A DNA stretch of 46,787 nt from Deltaproteobacteria bacterium (lineage in GTDB: Bacteria; Myxococcota_A; Polyangia; Polyangiales; JADJMO01), in the NCBI GenBank assembly GCA_016182965.1, contig JACPFM010000146.1, forward strand, positions 1 through 46,787, written 5' to 3'. The notes under the pieces are model-generated. The model saw only the letters and a program-made list of their open reading frames with translations, searched no databases and was not told the origin of the DNA. The translations under genes were made by a program, and so were the position numbers. How positions within the stretch are numbered: the stretch's first letter is position 1; each line of letters opens with the position of its first letter. This document shows, in pieces, positions 34,666 through 43,064 of the stretch.

Positions 34666-35079
34666 ATGAGCACGAAGCGGGCATCGGGCGTGATTTTCGC
34701 GATGGCGATCGGGGGCATGACCGCGTGGATCGGCTGCCGTGGCGAGCGCGCCACGCCGATGGCCGTCGGCGGCGGTCCGCAGTACGTGCGGGTCAGCATC
34801 GACATCGCCATCGACCGCCTCGCCGACGCCCGCTGCGCGCGCGAGGAGAAGTGCGGCAACGTCGGCCGAGGCCTGGAGTACGACACCAAGGACCAGTGCC
34901 TGACGATCATGCGCGGCAAGAAGACCGACGATCTGCGCCTGGAGAACTGCCCCGGCGGGATCAAGGACCAGGACTTCAACGAGTGCCTCTCGGACATCCA
35001 GCGCGAGTCGTGCGACAACCCGCTCGACTCGCTGATGCGCCTGAAGGAGTGCCGCTCCTCGGAGATCTGCTTCCAGTGA
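34666..35079 (+). CDS. DUF6184-like lipoprotein
   Basis: The 137-residue protein has a lipoprotein signal (FAMAIGGMTAWIGC, Cys24). Its mature domain has six conserved-looking Cys: CAREEKCGNVG, QCLTIM, ENCPGGIKDQDFNECLSDIQ, ESCDNPLDSLMRLKEC and ICFQ. This Cys and ESCxNPLD pattern matches what I remember of DUF6184, a myxobacterial lipoprotein family noted near natural-product genes; no such cluster is present here. A GGAGGAG Shine-Dalgarno supports the ATG at 34666. Probably a small disulfide-bonded periplasmic or outer-membrane protein; role unknown. Confidence 0.82.
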   Translation: MSTKRASGVIFAMAIGGMTAWIGCRGERATPMAVGGGPQYVRVSIDIAIDRLADARCAREEKCGNVGRGLEYDTKDQCLTIMRGKKTDDLRLENCPGGIKDQDFNECLSDIQRESCDNPLDSLMRLKECRSSEICFQ

Positions 35080-35283
35080 CGATCGCTCGCGTCAGCGGGC
35101 AGCGCTTGGTGCGTCCCTCGTGATCCGCGCTCCGGCTCGGCGCAGGGGCGGCGCGCGCGTCGCTCCTCGGGCCGAGCGCGCGCGCCGACGACGGACGCGC
35201 AACGCATCGACCCCGCCCTCCATCGGACGCCGGACCCGACTTCGGTCGGCACCAACGCCCACGAGGAGCACGAGGAGGACGAG

Positions 35284-35649
35284 ATGGATGGAACCAAGGA
35301 ACTGGTCGTGGTGATGACGCACGGCGCCGAGCACGAGCTGTCGTCGGTAGGCTTCACCATCGCGAACGGCGGCATGACCGCGGGCTTCAAGGTGTACGCG
35401 TTCCTCACCAGCGCCGCCGTCGATCTCGTGCGCAAGAAGGCCGTCGATCAGACGCACGTCGCCCCGCTCGAGCCGCTCAAGGCGCTCATCGACGACTTCC
35501 TCCGCCGCGGCGGGACCATCTGGGCGTGCCCGCCGTGCGTGAAGGCGCGCGGCTACCAGCAGGAGGACTTCATCGAGGGCGTGAAGGTCGTCGGCGCCAG
35601 CGCGATGCACGAGCGCCTGCTCGCCGGCGCCACCGCGCTGAGCTTCTGA
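35284..35649 (+). CDS. DsrE-like sulfur-relay family protein
   Basis: The 121-residue protein has the DsrE/DsrF-like fold: ELVVVMTHGAEHELSSVGFTIANGGMTAGFKVYAFLTSAAVDLV, a strand-helix repeat typical of the family, then GGTIWACPPCVKARGYQQEDF with a Cys82-Pro-Pro-Cys85 pair, and VKVVGASAMHERLLAGATALSF. The conserved CPPC suggests thiol or persulfide chemistry, as in sulfur-relay proteins, although in many genomes the family stands alone with unknown partners, as here. The ATG at 35284 follows a GAGGAGGACGAG stretch that can act as ribosome-binding site. A strong hairpin lies just after the stop. Confidence 0.87.
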   Translation: MDGTKELVVVMTHGAEHELSSVGFTIANGGMTAGFKVYAFLTSAAVDLVRKKAVDQTHVAPLEPLKALIDDFLRRGGTIWACPPCVKARGYQQEDFIEGVKVVGASAMHERLLAGATALSF

Positions 35650-35667
35650 GTCGCACCGGCCGCTCCG

Positions 35668-35700
35668 CGGGGCGTCCACCCGAAACGGGTGCACGCCCCG
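35668..35700. terminator. Bidirectional hairpin terminator
   Basis: Between the convergent DsrE-like and folC genes, CGGGGCGT-C-CACCCG (35668-35682) pairs with CGGGTG-C-ACGCCCCG (35686-35700) around an AAA loop. That is 14 base pairs with one C:C mismatch. It has no U tract. Its position suggests transcription termination from both sides. Confidence 0.72.
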
Positions 35701-35708
35701 GGGCGCCG

Positions 35709-37016
35709 TCACATCCCGACCTGCGGGTCTCGCTCCTCGCCGAGCAGCAGCGACCGCGCCTCGCCCACGAGATAGAGGCTGCCGGCCACCACCACGAGCC
35801 CGGCGCGCCCCACGTCCGCCCGCGCCCGCGCGAGCCCCTTGGCGAGCGACCCAGAAACTGCCCCGCCCTGATCGATCGCCTGGAGCGCGGCTGGCGCGGC
35901 GGCCGCGCGACCCGCGCCCGCGGCGTCGGGCGCGACGTACACGCGCGACACGAACCGTCGCGAGAGCTCGCGCACCATCGTGCCCCAGGCCTTGTCGCCC
36001 ATCGCCCCGAACACCAACGCGCGCGGCTCCTGCCGCTGGTCGAGCGCGGCGCCGAGCGCGTAGGCGCCCTCCTCGTTGTGCGCGCCGTCGAGCAGGTAGG
36101 TGCCGGCGAGCTTCCCCTCGCCCACCTCGATCGTCTCGAGCCGCCCCGGCCAGCGCACCGAGGCGATGCCGCGCGCGATGGCCACGTCCTCGATGGAGAT
36201 CGCCGGCACGCCGGCCGGCGGCGAGCGCAGCAGCCACGCCATCCCGATCGCGATCGCCGCGTTGTCACGCTGGTGGGCGCCGCGCAGCGCGGGGGTCACC
36301 GCGATCGAGCGCCCGACCGGTCCCTCCACGACGAGGTGCTCGCCGTGCGCGGTCGGTCGCAGCTCCTGGCCCACACGCCACAGTGGCGCAGCGGAGACCT
36401 CCTGCGCGCGCGCCTCGACCACCTGCGCCGCCGCGCGGGGCAGCGGCCCGGTGATCACCGGCACACCGGCCTTGCAGATCGCCGCCTTCTCGCCGGCGAT
36501 CGCCTCGATGGTGTCGCCCAGCCACTCGGTGTGGTCGTAGGAAATGGTGGTGACCACCGTCGCGCGCGGACGTGCGATGACGTTCGTCGCGTCGAGCCTG
36601 CCGCCGAGCCCCACCTCGATGACCGCGAGGTCGACGCGCGCCTCGTGGAAGACGTGGAACGCCGCGAGGGTAGCGACCTCGAAGAACGTCAGCGACGGGT
36701 GTCGATCGAGCACCGACGCGAGGTGTCGCGCGAGGAGCGCGTCGTCGATCGGCGCGCCGTCGAGGCGGACGCGCTCGGCGAACCGCTGGAGGTGCGGGCT
36801 CGTGTAGAGGCCGGTGCGCAGGCCCGCGGCGCGCGCGATCGACTCCATCGACGCGGCGACGCTCCCCTTGCCGTTGGTGCCGGCGATGTGCACCGTCGCG
36901 ATGCGATCCTGCGGATCGCCGTCGATCGCGCACGCCTCGCGCATGCCCTCGAGATCGCGGCGCGCGCCCCGCTTCGCGAGGCCGTACAGCCGCTCGAGGA
37001 CCGGCGCGAGGTTCAT
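35709..37016 (-). CDS. folC: Folylpolyglutamate / dihydrofolate synthase
   Basis: The 435-residue protein is a Mur-ligase-family enzyme that adds glutamate to dihydropteroate or folates with ATP. Visible features are the P-loop HIAGTNGKGSVAA at about residues 43-55, TGLYTSPHLQRFAERVRLDG, FFEVATLAAFHVF, EVGLGGRLDATN, TISYDHTEWLG, EKAAICK, NAAIAIG and LLDGAHNEEGA, all hallmarks of FolC. Length is normal. The gene starts one base after the accD stop, the accD-folC order found in many bacteria, so the two are co-transcribed. It converges with the DsrE-like gene. Confidence 0.96.
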   Translation of the reverse strand: MNLAPVLERLYGLAKRGARRDLEGMREACAIDGDPQDRIATVHIAGTNGKGSVAASMESIARAAGLRTGLYTSPHLQRFAERVRLDGAPIDDALLARHLASVLDRHPSLTFFEVATLAAFHVFHEARVDLAVIEVGLGGRLDATNVIARPRATVVTTISYDHTEWLGDTIEAIAGEKAAICKAGVPVITGPLPRAAAQVVEARAQEVSAAPLWRVGQELRPTAHGEHLVVEGPVGRSIAVTPALRGAHQRDNAAIAIGMAWLLRSPPAGVPAISIEDVAIARGIASVRWPGRLETIEVGEGKLAGTYLLDGAHNEEGAYALGAALDQRQEPRALVFGAMGDKAWGTMVRELSRRFVSRVYVAPDAAGAGRAAAAPAALQAIDQGGAVSGSLAKGLARARADVGRAGLVVVAGSLYLVGEARSLLLGEERDPQVGM

Positions 37017-37017
37017 G

Positions 37018-37854
37018 TCACCGCAGGTGGCGGAGGACGGTGGCGATCTCGTTCTTCATCTGCAGGCGCGAGACCACGCGGTCGATCATCCCGTGCTCGA
37101 GGAGGAACTCCGCGCGCTGGAAGCCCTCGGGGAGCTTCTGCCGGATGGTCGTCTCGATCACGCGCGGCCCGGCGAAGCCGACGAGCGCCTTGGGCTCGGC
37201 GATGTTCACGTCGCCGAGGAGCGCGAAGCTCGCCGCGACGCCGCCCGTCGTCGGGTGCAGGCACACCGAGACGAAGGCGAGGCGCGCGTCGCGCAGCCTG
37301 CCGAGCGCCGCGACCGTCTTGGCCATCTGCATGAGCGAGAGGATGCCCTCCTGCATGCGGGCGCCGCCCGACGCCTGCAGCAGCACGACCGGCAGCCGCT
37401 CGGTCGTGGCGCGCTCGAAAAGCCGCGCGATCTTCTCGCCGACGACCGAGCCCATCGAGCCGCCCATGAACGAGAAGAGGAACGCGCCGTACGCGATGGC
37501 CACGCCGTCCATCGAGGCGCGGCCGATCTCGATGGCCTCCTGCGCCGAGGTGTTGCGCTGCGCCGCCGCGATGCGCTCGGGGTAGCTCCGCCCGTCGGTG
37601 AACTGGAGCGGATCGGCGGGCTCGAGGTGCCTGTCCCACTCGGTGAAGGTCGCGCCGTCGAGCAGCAGGCGACGCCAGCCGTCGGCGCTCAGCCGGTGAT
37701 GCTGCCCGCACTGCGGACACACCTCGAAGTTGCGCGCGAACGACTCGGCGGTGAGCGTCTCACCGCAACCGTCGCACTTGCGGAAGACGCCTTTTCCCGC
37801 AGAGCGCTTCTCGCTGGCGTCGGTCTCCGGTCGAATCCGTTCGTTCCAGGACAC
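37018..37854 (-). CDS. accD: Acetyl-CoA carboxylase carboxyltransferase subunit beta
   Basis: The 278-residue protein carries the AccD zinc ribbon (Cys27, Cys30, Cys46, Cys49 in KCDGCGETL...EVCPQCGQHHR) and the crotonase-fold carboxyltransferase domain. That domain includes GRASMDGVAIAYGAFLFSFMGGSMGSVVGEKIARLFE, LLQASGGARMQEGILSLMQM and HPTTGGVAASFALLGDVNIAEP with the oxyanion-hole glycines. With AccA it transfers the carboxyl group from biotin to acetyl-CoA, the first step of fatty acid synthesis. GTG at 37854 is the start; the first residues (MSWNERIRP) are typical. folC follows after one base. Confidence 0.97.
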   Translation of the reverse strand: MSWNERIRPETDASEKRSAGKGVFRKCDGCGETLTAESFARNFEVCPQCGQHHRLSADGWRRLLLDGATFTEWDRHLEPADPLQFTDGRSYPERIAAAQRNTSAQEAIEIGRASMDGVAIAYGAFLFSFMGGSMGSVVGEKIARLFERATTERLPVVLLQASGGARMQEGILSLMQMAKTVAALGRLRDARLAFVSVCLHPTTGGVAASFALLGDVNIAEPKALVGFAGPRVIETTIRQKLPEGFQRAEFLLEHGMIDRVVSRLQMKNEIATVLRHLR

Positions 37855-38044
37855 TTGAAGGGGGGACCCTACCCCGCGGATCGGACCGCGCCAAGTCTGC
37901 CCCTGGGCCCGCCGCGCGCACCACGACGTCGGTCGGCGCGGATGCGGCGACCGACGCCGAACCGAGCGGGCGCCGGTTCCCGCGGGAGATCGGACCGCCT
38001 ACAGTACGGCAGCGCTGCGTCCGGGCGGCGTGAACGAGGAGGCG

Positions 38045-38557
38045 ATGGTGCGGTCGAGAACTGCGGCGAGGCTCCTCTCCAACACGGCCGTCGTGTGCTT
38101 GTTCGGCGCAGGGTGCGGCGCCGGCAAGGCCGCGCCCGCGACGAAGCCGCCGGCCGCAGCGCCAGCGCCCCCGGCGGAGGCCGCGGCCGAGACGGCAGGC
38201 AAGTGCGACAAGAAGCTGTTTCACCGCTGGGAGACGGGCAAGCTGGCGGAGAACTGCATGTCCGCCAAGGCCTGCGTGCTCGACGAGCGCCTGGTCGATC
38301 TCAGCTGCGCCGGCGCCCCGGATCCCGCCGCGTGCATGCGAAAGTGCATCACGTCCGGCCTCGGCTTCATCGCGCAGGGCTACCACCTCGAGCCCCCGGA
38401 CCTGAGCGCCTGCGTGGCGTGCGTGAGCGACGGCTATGCGCGCATGGTGCAGACCTGCGGCGCGACGTGCCCTGCCTGCCCGTCCGGTTCGCCCGAGGAC
38501 GAGCGGTGCACGGCCTGCGGCAAGCAGGGGCAGTTCTTCGCGGCCTGCCTTCAGTGA
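38045..38557 (+). CDS. Cys-rich lipoprotein
   Basis: The 170-residue product starts MVRSRTAARLLSNTAVVCLFGAGC, a lipoprotein signal ending at Cys24. A Pro/Ala-rich linker and a domain with about 14 Cys follow, including CVLDERLVDLSCAG, CMRKCITSGLG, ACVACVSDG and CGATCPACPSGSPEDERCTACG. AGGAGG lies immediately before ATG 38045, and GTG 38048 is equally possible. The Cys pattern hints at a metal-binding or disulfide-knotted extracellular module. No family recognised. It converges with the collagen-like lipoprotein gene, 18 bp apart. Confidence 0.78.
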   Translation: MVRSRTAARLLSNTAVVCLFGAGCGAGKAAPATKPPAAAPAPPAEAAAETAGKCDKKLFHRWETGKLAENCMSAKACVLDERLVDLSCAGAPDPAACMRKCITSGLGFIAQGYHLEPPDLSACVACVSDGYARMVQTCGATCPACPSGSPEDERCTACGKQGQFFAACLQ

Positions 38558-38575
38558 AGACGTGTCGGAAGGTCT

Positions 38576-40036
38576 TCAGTACGTGAGCGTGATGGTCGCC
38601 AGCGTGCTCTCGCTCGGGCCCCACGTCAGGGTGGTGAACCCGGAGCCGGGCTTGAACGCTTTGAAGGTGGTGCTCGAGAGCATGTAGATCACGCCCGCGG
38701 CGGAGTCGGTCACGAACCCCGGGTAGAGGCCGCCCGGATCCTGCCCGGTGTCGACCCTCGCGCCGGTGACGCCGTTGAGCGCGAAGATGTTCCCGCTGCT
38801 GCTGCGCGTGTAGAACGTGCCGCCGAAGAACGCGCCGCTCGAGGTGTTCTCGCCGATCGAAGTGGCGTCGGTGATCGTGCGTGCGACGGTGTTGGTCGCT
38901 GCGTTGATCACCGTGAAGCCCGCCTGACCGTAGGTCTTGACGTAGATCTCCCTGGCCACCGGATCGACGCCACCCGCGATCGAGCAGGGCGCGCTCAGGG
39001 CCACCGTCGACCACGCGCTGCCGTTGTGGACGTGCAGCGTCGAGGTCGACGCGCTGCACAGATACGTCGTGCCGTTGAGATACTGGAAATGCGCGAAGCT
39101 GGAGATCGCCGGGCCCGAGAAGAGCTTCGCCCAGGTGTTCGTGCCGGGCGTGTACTCGTAGACGAAGTTGTCCGTCCCATACATGCGGACCCTGGTGCCG
39201 GTGGTCGCGAGCTGACCACGGCTCGTCACGGGCAGCGCGGCGCCCGCCGACCAGGTGCCCTTCGGAATGTCGTAGATGTTGAAGTTGGTGTTGGAGGACG
39301 CCCAGTTGGCCAGATAGAGCTTGGTGGCGACCGACGACGCGTTGCAGACGTACGCAGTGCTGTCGATCTCGCCGGACTCGAGGATGCCGTTGCGCGCGGT
39401 GCCACCGCCGTCGCCGTTGTCGAGGCCGACGTCGATGCGCGTCCCTCCCGCTGCGCAGTTCGAACCGGCCGCCTCCGGGGTGAGCTTGATCAACGAGTTG
39501 TAACCTGCAGCGCCGGTCGGGCCGGTCGCACCCGTGGGGCCCGTGGGGCCCGTCGCGCCCGTCGCGCCCGTGGGGCCCGTCGGGCCCGTCGCACCGTCGG
39601 CGCCCGTGGGGCCCGTCGGTCCCGTCGCCCCTGCCGCGCCTGTCGCGCCTGTCGCACCGTCGGCGCCCGTGGGGCCCGCCGGTCCGGTCGCCCCCGCCGC
39701 GCCCGTCGCGCCATCGGTCCCCGTCGCGCCCGTCGCGCCGGCAGCGCCCGTGGGACCCGCCGGACCGACTTCGCCCGCGCCACCCGCCGCGCCCGTGGGC
39801 CCGTTGCAGACGTAGCTCGTGCCGCTGATCTCGTCGGCATCCAGGGCGCCGTTCGAGTTCCTGTCCGCGCCGAAGTCGATGCGCACGCCACCCGAAGCGC
39901 AGTTGGCGCCCGCCGGCTCCGCCGAAGTCGCGAGGAGAGCGTTCGTCCCATTGGCGCCGGGCTCACCCGTCCCGGACGAGCACGAAGCCATGACCAGGCC
40001 AAGCGCCGAACACCCCACGAGAAGAGCCCTCTTCAT
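38576..40036 (-). CDS. Collagen-like lipoprotein with DUF7151-like modules
   Basis: The 486-residue protein has a lipoprotein signal (MKRALLVGCSALGLVMASC, Cys19). Two similar modules of about 50 residues follow (ALLATSAEPAGANCASGGVR...ADEISGTSYVCNG and SLIKLTPEAAGSNCAAGGTR...SGEIDSTAYVCN; I recall this as DUF7151). Between them lies a collagen-like Gly-X-Thr/Ala stretch of about 30 triplets (residues about 80-170). The last 230 residues have beta-propeller or Kelch-like character (VRMYGTDNFVYEYTPGTNTWAKL). GGAGGT precedes the ATG. Bacterial collagen-like proteins form triple helices on the surface. Adhesion or a stalked display is inferred. Confidence 0.84.
   Translation of the reverse strand: MKRALLVGCSALGLVMASCSSGTGEPGANGTNALLATSAEPAGANCASGGVRIDFGADRNSNGALDADEISGTSYVCNGPTGAAGGAGEVGPAGPTGAAGATGATGTDGATGAAGATGPAGPTGADGATGATGAAGATGPTGPTGADGATGPTGPTGATGATGPTGPTGATGPTGAAGYNSLIKLTPEAAGSNCAAGGTRIDVGLDNGDGGGTARNGILESGEIDSTAYVCNASSVATKLYLANWASSNTNFNIYDIPKGTWSAGAALPVTSRGQLATTGTRVRMYGTDNFVYEYTPGTNTWAKLFSGPAISSFAHFQYLNGTTYLCSASTSTLHVHNGSAWSTVALSAPCSIAGGVDPVAREIYVKTYGQAGFTVINAATNTVARTITDATSIGENTSSGAFFGGTFYTRSSSGNIFALNGVTGARVDTGQDPGGLYPGFVTDSAAGVIYMLSSTTFKAFKPGSGFTTLTWGPSESTLATITLTY
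39534..39815. repeat. Gly-Pro-Thr collagen-like coding repeat
   Basis: A 280-bp stretch of 9-bp units (GGG-CCC-ACG/GCC-type, read on minus) codes for the collagen-like domain of the lipoprotein. Long, nearly identical 18- and 27-bp blocks recur within it, so length change by recombination is likely. Confidence 0.85.
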
Positions 40037-40674
40037 GATCTCGCTACCTCCTGCGACAGGTCGGGGCGCCGCTCTCGGCTCGTCCCCCAGGTTCGCCACC
40101 GGGCGACGAGGCGCGCCTGCCGCACGACGCCTGCGACTCACCTACGACCGAGCGGAACCGAACTTAAGGCGGCTTCGCCGGTTTCACGTTGCGCCCAACG
40201 ACGGGCGCGGCCCGACCGAACCCGCCTCGAGCATGAACCGTCACGTCCTGGACAGGCCGTGCACGCGCTTCGCGCGCTGCCCCGAGGAGCGTGCCCTCGC
40301 AGGATGCTCAGGCGCGCGCTCGCCGGCGAGGTGACACCGCGCACGAGTGCATTCACGACCGGCCGTGAACGCATTCACGAGCGTCGTGAGCTGACTCTCG
40401 ACTGACGACTGACGACTGAGAGCGTGTGAAGCATCGGACCGGCACGGTTCCGAGGTCGAAGGTCGAAGGTCGAAGGTCGAAGGTCGAATCGAGAGCCCGT
40501 TGCCGGGTTGCCGGGGGGTTCCAGGGGCTCCGCCCCTGGTTCGGTCCGATTGACATTGAGGCTAGGAAACGGAAGCGTCCTTGGCGGATTCCAGGGCGGG
40601 AGTGCTCGAACAGCTCACCGTCCATCGCGCTCAGCATGGAGCACTTGACGAGCGTTGCGTGGCGGAAGCTTGCG
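40037..40674. repeat. Non-coding spacer with composite repeat R1
   Basis: No convincing gene lies in this 638-bp spacer. Its first 300 bp contain only the promoter region of the collagen-like gene. From 40351 on it holds, in order: TTCACGACC/CGTGAA inverted repeats (40351-40390), three CGACTGA heptamers (40399-40419), the 20-mer TCGGACCGGCACGGTTCCGA (40434-40453), five GGTCGAA heptamers (40454-40488) and the perfect-looking hairpin CCAGGGGCTCCGCCCCTGG (40521-40539). The same parts recur in the same order at 42.1-42.4 kb. The remaining 130 bp hold the 3' flank of the envelope-protein gene. Confidence 0.8.
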
Positions 40675-41520
40675 TTAGAAGAGGCCGCGCACAGCCTTGA
40701 CACCGAACAGGTAGAACGAGCTGAAGTCGGGCCCGCGCACCGAGGGCAAGGCCACGAACTCCACCTTGACGAAGCCCGACACCATGCCGCTCATGCCCCA
40801 CTCGAAGCCGAAACGGCCTCCCCACGGCGCGAAGCTCGACTCCTTGTCGGTTGGCTTCAGCTCGATGTCCACGGATTGACTCAGGGCCTTGATGACGTGC
40901 ACGTAGATCGCTGCGCGCTCGATTTGCACGACACCCCGCGGCACGTCGAGCTCGACGTGGGACTGGAGGACCCACTTGAGGCCGCCAAAAGCCGCGAGCG
41001 ACGAAATCGGAACCGGCCTCTGGTCGGCGTGGCGATAGTCCGTCGTGTCAAAGTAGTTCACGCCATGACGGTCGAGGAAAAGACCTCCATCGAGGCCGAA
41101 CTTCTTCCGTCGACCGCCGGGGACCGGCGCGACCTGCTGGTAGAGGTAGCGCCCATCGCTCGAAGACGAGACGACCACGTCGAGCGACCGGAGCCAGGGG
41201 ATTCCCAGGAAGGCGCTGGCCTCGCCGTGCATGAGCGAAATGCCGGAGCCCGGCAGGTTGAGCATTCCCGAGCCCTGGATCTCGAGCGCAGGTGACAGAG
41301 CGAGCGTGGCCTGCGCCTGCGCGCCCCAGTTGAAGAGGTGGGACGCGATCATCGCGTAGTACAGGTTGGCGGCCACCTGCAGGTTGTCTTCGTCGGGCTC
41401 GTTGACCGCTACGTGGAACTTCCCGCCACCTCCGCCGCCGTTGCCGTAGGCCCTGGCCTGGCCCGTGACTGCAACCACCGCTGCGATCGCACCGCCGCCG
41501 ATCCAATGCCGGAAGTTCAT
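40675..41520 (-). CDS. Exported protein of unknown function
   Basis: The 281-residue product has a signal peptide (IGGGAIAAVVAVTGQARAYG). A Gly run and a domain rich in beta-strand patterns follow (ATLALSPALEIQGSGMLNLPG, VVVSSSSDGRYLYQQVAPVPG, HVELDVPRGVVQIERAAIYVHV, GRFGFEWGMSGMVSGFVKVEFV). It ends SSFYLFGVKAVRGLF, a hydrophobic last strand with terminal Phe as in outer-membrane proteins. AAGGAGG lies 5-6 bases before the ATG at 41520. No family is recognised. It has no obvious partner; a composite repeat lies on its 3' side and a decayed Uma2 gene on its 5' side. Confidence 0.72.
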   Translation of the reverse strand: MNFRHWIGGGAIAAVVAVTGQARAYGNGGGGGGKFHVAVNEPDEDNLQVAANLYYAMIASHLFNWGAQAQATLALSPALEIQGSGMLNLPGSGISLMHGEASAFLGIPWLRSLDVVVSSSSDGRYLYQQVAPVPGGRRKKFGLDGGLFLDRHGVNYFDTTDYRHADQRPVPISSLAAFGGLKWVLQSHVELDVPRGVVQIERAAIYVHVIKALSQSVDIELKPTDKESSFAPWGGRFGFEWGMSGMVSGFVKVEFVALPSVRGPDFSSFYLFGVKAVRGLF

Positions 41521-41695
41521 GCCGCCTCCTTCAGTCACCACGCCGCAGGAAGCGCAGCCTCCAAGCCATCGGCGATCGCGTTGGCGTTCGCACGATATTC
41601 TCCCTGCGTGTCCACTATGGACGCGGGGTATACGGCGACGCGAGCGACCGCGATAAGGGTTCGAGCCTGACTTCCATCATCTCGACGAGCGCGAG

Positions 41696-42089
41696 GTGGC
41701 GGCTGTTCCCAATACCAACCAGATCGTCGCCGTCCTCGGCTCACCGTTCGCCTCGACCAAGGGGACGGCAATCTTGCGCCCCGACCTCGCGGTCTACCGC
41801 TCCGACGAGACACCCGCTGGACACCGATACCTGCGTGAACCCGACGCTCCTGGTGGAGGTCACCAGCCGCACGACCGAGAAGAAGGACCGCGGCCTCAAG
41901 CTCGACGACCACCGGCAGATCGACGCGTTGCGCGAGTACCTGATCGTGTCGCACGAGCGGCGCGAGCTCGAGCTGTGGACATGTGGCGACACGGGATGGA
42001 CCCGGCAGCTCGTCACCGAAGGCACGCTGACGGTCGCGAGCGGCGCGGCGATCGCCGTCGACGCGCTCTACGCGAACCTGCCCGAGTGA
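41696..42089 (+). pseudogene. Decayed Uma2 / DUF820-family gene
   Basis: Two frames together resemble a Uma2 (PD-(D/E)XK-like, DUF820) protein. The first (41696 on) gives VAAVPNTNQIVAVLG...ILRPDLAVYRSDETP, and the second (to 42089) gives NPTLLVEVTSRTTEKKDRGLKLDDHRQIDALREYLIVSHERRELELW...AIAVDALYANL. The N-terminus (usually containing YLALE and a DGEI phrase) and part of the middle are missing, and the frame breaks near 41825. The second part keeps the LLVEV strand and the KxDxY-like helix of the family. Uma2 genes are often multi-copy and mobile-like; this one is not functional. Confidence 0.68.
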
Positions 42090-42097
42090 CATCCGGC

Positions 42098-42397
42098 CAT
42101 TCACGACCGCTCGTGAACGCATTCACGACCGCTCGTGAACGCGCTCGAGCGCTCGTTTCTCGACTGACGACTGACGATGGACGACTGACGACTGAGCTGA
42201 GAGGACATGAAAGATTCGGACCGGCACGGTTCCGACGTCGAAGGTCGAAGGTCAAAGGTCCAATCGAGAGCCGATTTCCCCGGGGTTCCAGGGGCTTGGC
42301 CCCTGGTTCGACCTTCGACTTTTCGACCTTCGACCAAGCCGACGAAAGACTCACACTCTCTGACGACTGACGACTGACGACTGACGACTGACGACTC
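42098..42397. repeat. Composite repeat R2
   Basis: This spacer repeats the parts of R1 in the same order: two TTCACGACCGCTCGTGAA inverted repeats (42098-42138), CGACTGA heptamers (42161-42195), TCGGACCGGCACGGTTCCGA (42215-42234), GGTCGAA heptamers (42235-42261) and the hairpin CCAGGGGCTTGGCCCCTGG (42288-42306). It adds a TTCGACC array (42307-42335) and a final array of about five CTGACGA units (42359-42394). The last unit joins CTGACGACTCCGTCAG, a 6-bp hairpin over the scoB stop codon. No gene is seen. Confidence 0.82.
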
Positions 42398-42399
42398 CG

Positions 42400-43059
42400 T
42401 CAGACCTGGATCTCTTTCAGCTCCTGATCGACCTTCAGCGTCGGGCCCGTCTTCTCCTGGATCTCCTTGGCGGAGATTCCCGGAGCGACCTCGCGCAGGA
42501 ACAGCCCGTCTTCGGTGACGTCGATGACCGCGAGCTCGGTGATGATGCGGTGCACCACGCGCTTGCCGGTCAGCGGGAGATCGCACTCGGCGAGGATCTT
42601 CGGCGAGCCGTCCTTGGCGGCGTGCTCCATGATCACGACGACGCGCCGCGCGCGGGCGACGAGGTCCATCGCGCCGCCCATGCCCTTGACCATCTTGCCG
42701 GGGATCATCCAGTTGGCGAGATCGCCGCGCTTGGACACCTGCATCGCGCCGAGGATGGCGAGATCGATGTGGCCGCCGCGGATCATCGCGAACGACTCGG
42801 CGCTCGAGAAGATCGCCGAGCCCTTGAGCATCGTGACCGTCTCCTTGCCGGCGTTGATCATGTCGGCGTCGATCTCCTGCTCGGTCGGGTACGGGCCGAT
42901 GCCGAGCAGCCCGTTCTCGCTCTGCAGGATGACCTCGACGCCCGGCGGGATGTAGTTGGCGACGAGCGTCGGCATTCCGATGCCGAGGTTGACGTAGTAG
43001 CCGTCGCGCAGCTCCTGGGCGGCGCGCCTGGCGATCTGGTCGCGGGTGAGCGGTGCCAT
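42400..43059 (-). CDS. scoB: 3-oxoacid CoA-transferase subunit B
   Basis: The 219-residue protein is the beta subunit of a family I CoA-transferase (SCOT, or acetate CoA-transferase type). Catalytic Glu48 sits in LQSENGLLGIGP, preceded by NLGIGMPTLVANYIP and followed by ADMINAGKETVTMLKGSAIFSSAESFAMIRGGHIDLAILGAMQV and WMIPGKMVKGMGGAMDLV. It transfers CoA between succinyl-CoA and acetoacetate, or between related acids, in ketone-body or short-chain acid use. It begins 5 bp after scoA, so the two form an operon. Length is normal. A heptamer repeat array abuts its stop. Confidence 0.94.
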   Translation of the reverse strand: MAPLTRDQIARRAAQELRDGYYVNLGIGMPTLVANYIPPGVEVILQSENGLLGIGPYPTEQEIDADMINAGKETVTMLKGSAIFSSAESFAMIRGGHIDLAILGAMQVSKRGDLANWMIPGKMVKGMGGAMDLVARARRVVVIMEHAAKDGSPKILAECDLPLTGKRVVHRIITELAVIDVTEDGLFLREVAPGISAKEIQEKTGPTLKVDQELKEIQV

Positions 43060-43064
43060 CTCTT

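Noticed and set aside
41535..42122. Minus-strand 195-residue frame across the Uma2 remnant
   Set aside because: Its translation has no domain; the plus strand carries the recognisable Uma2 pieces.
40351..42397. Heptamer arrays as a possible CRISPR array
   Set aside because: The units are 7 bp without unique spacers, no cas genes are present, and the parts are hairpins and microsatellite-like arrays.
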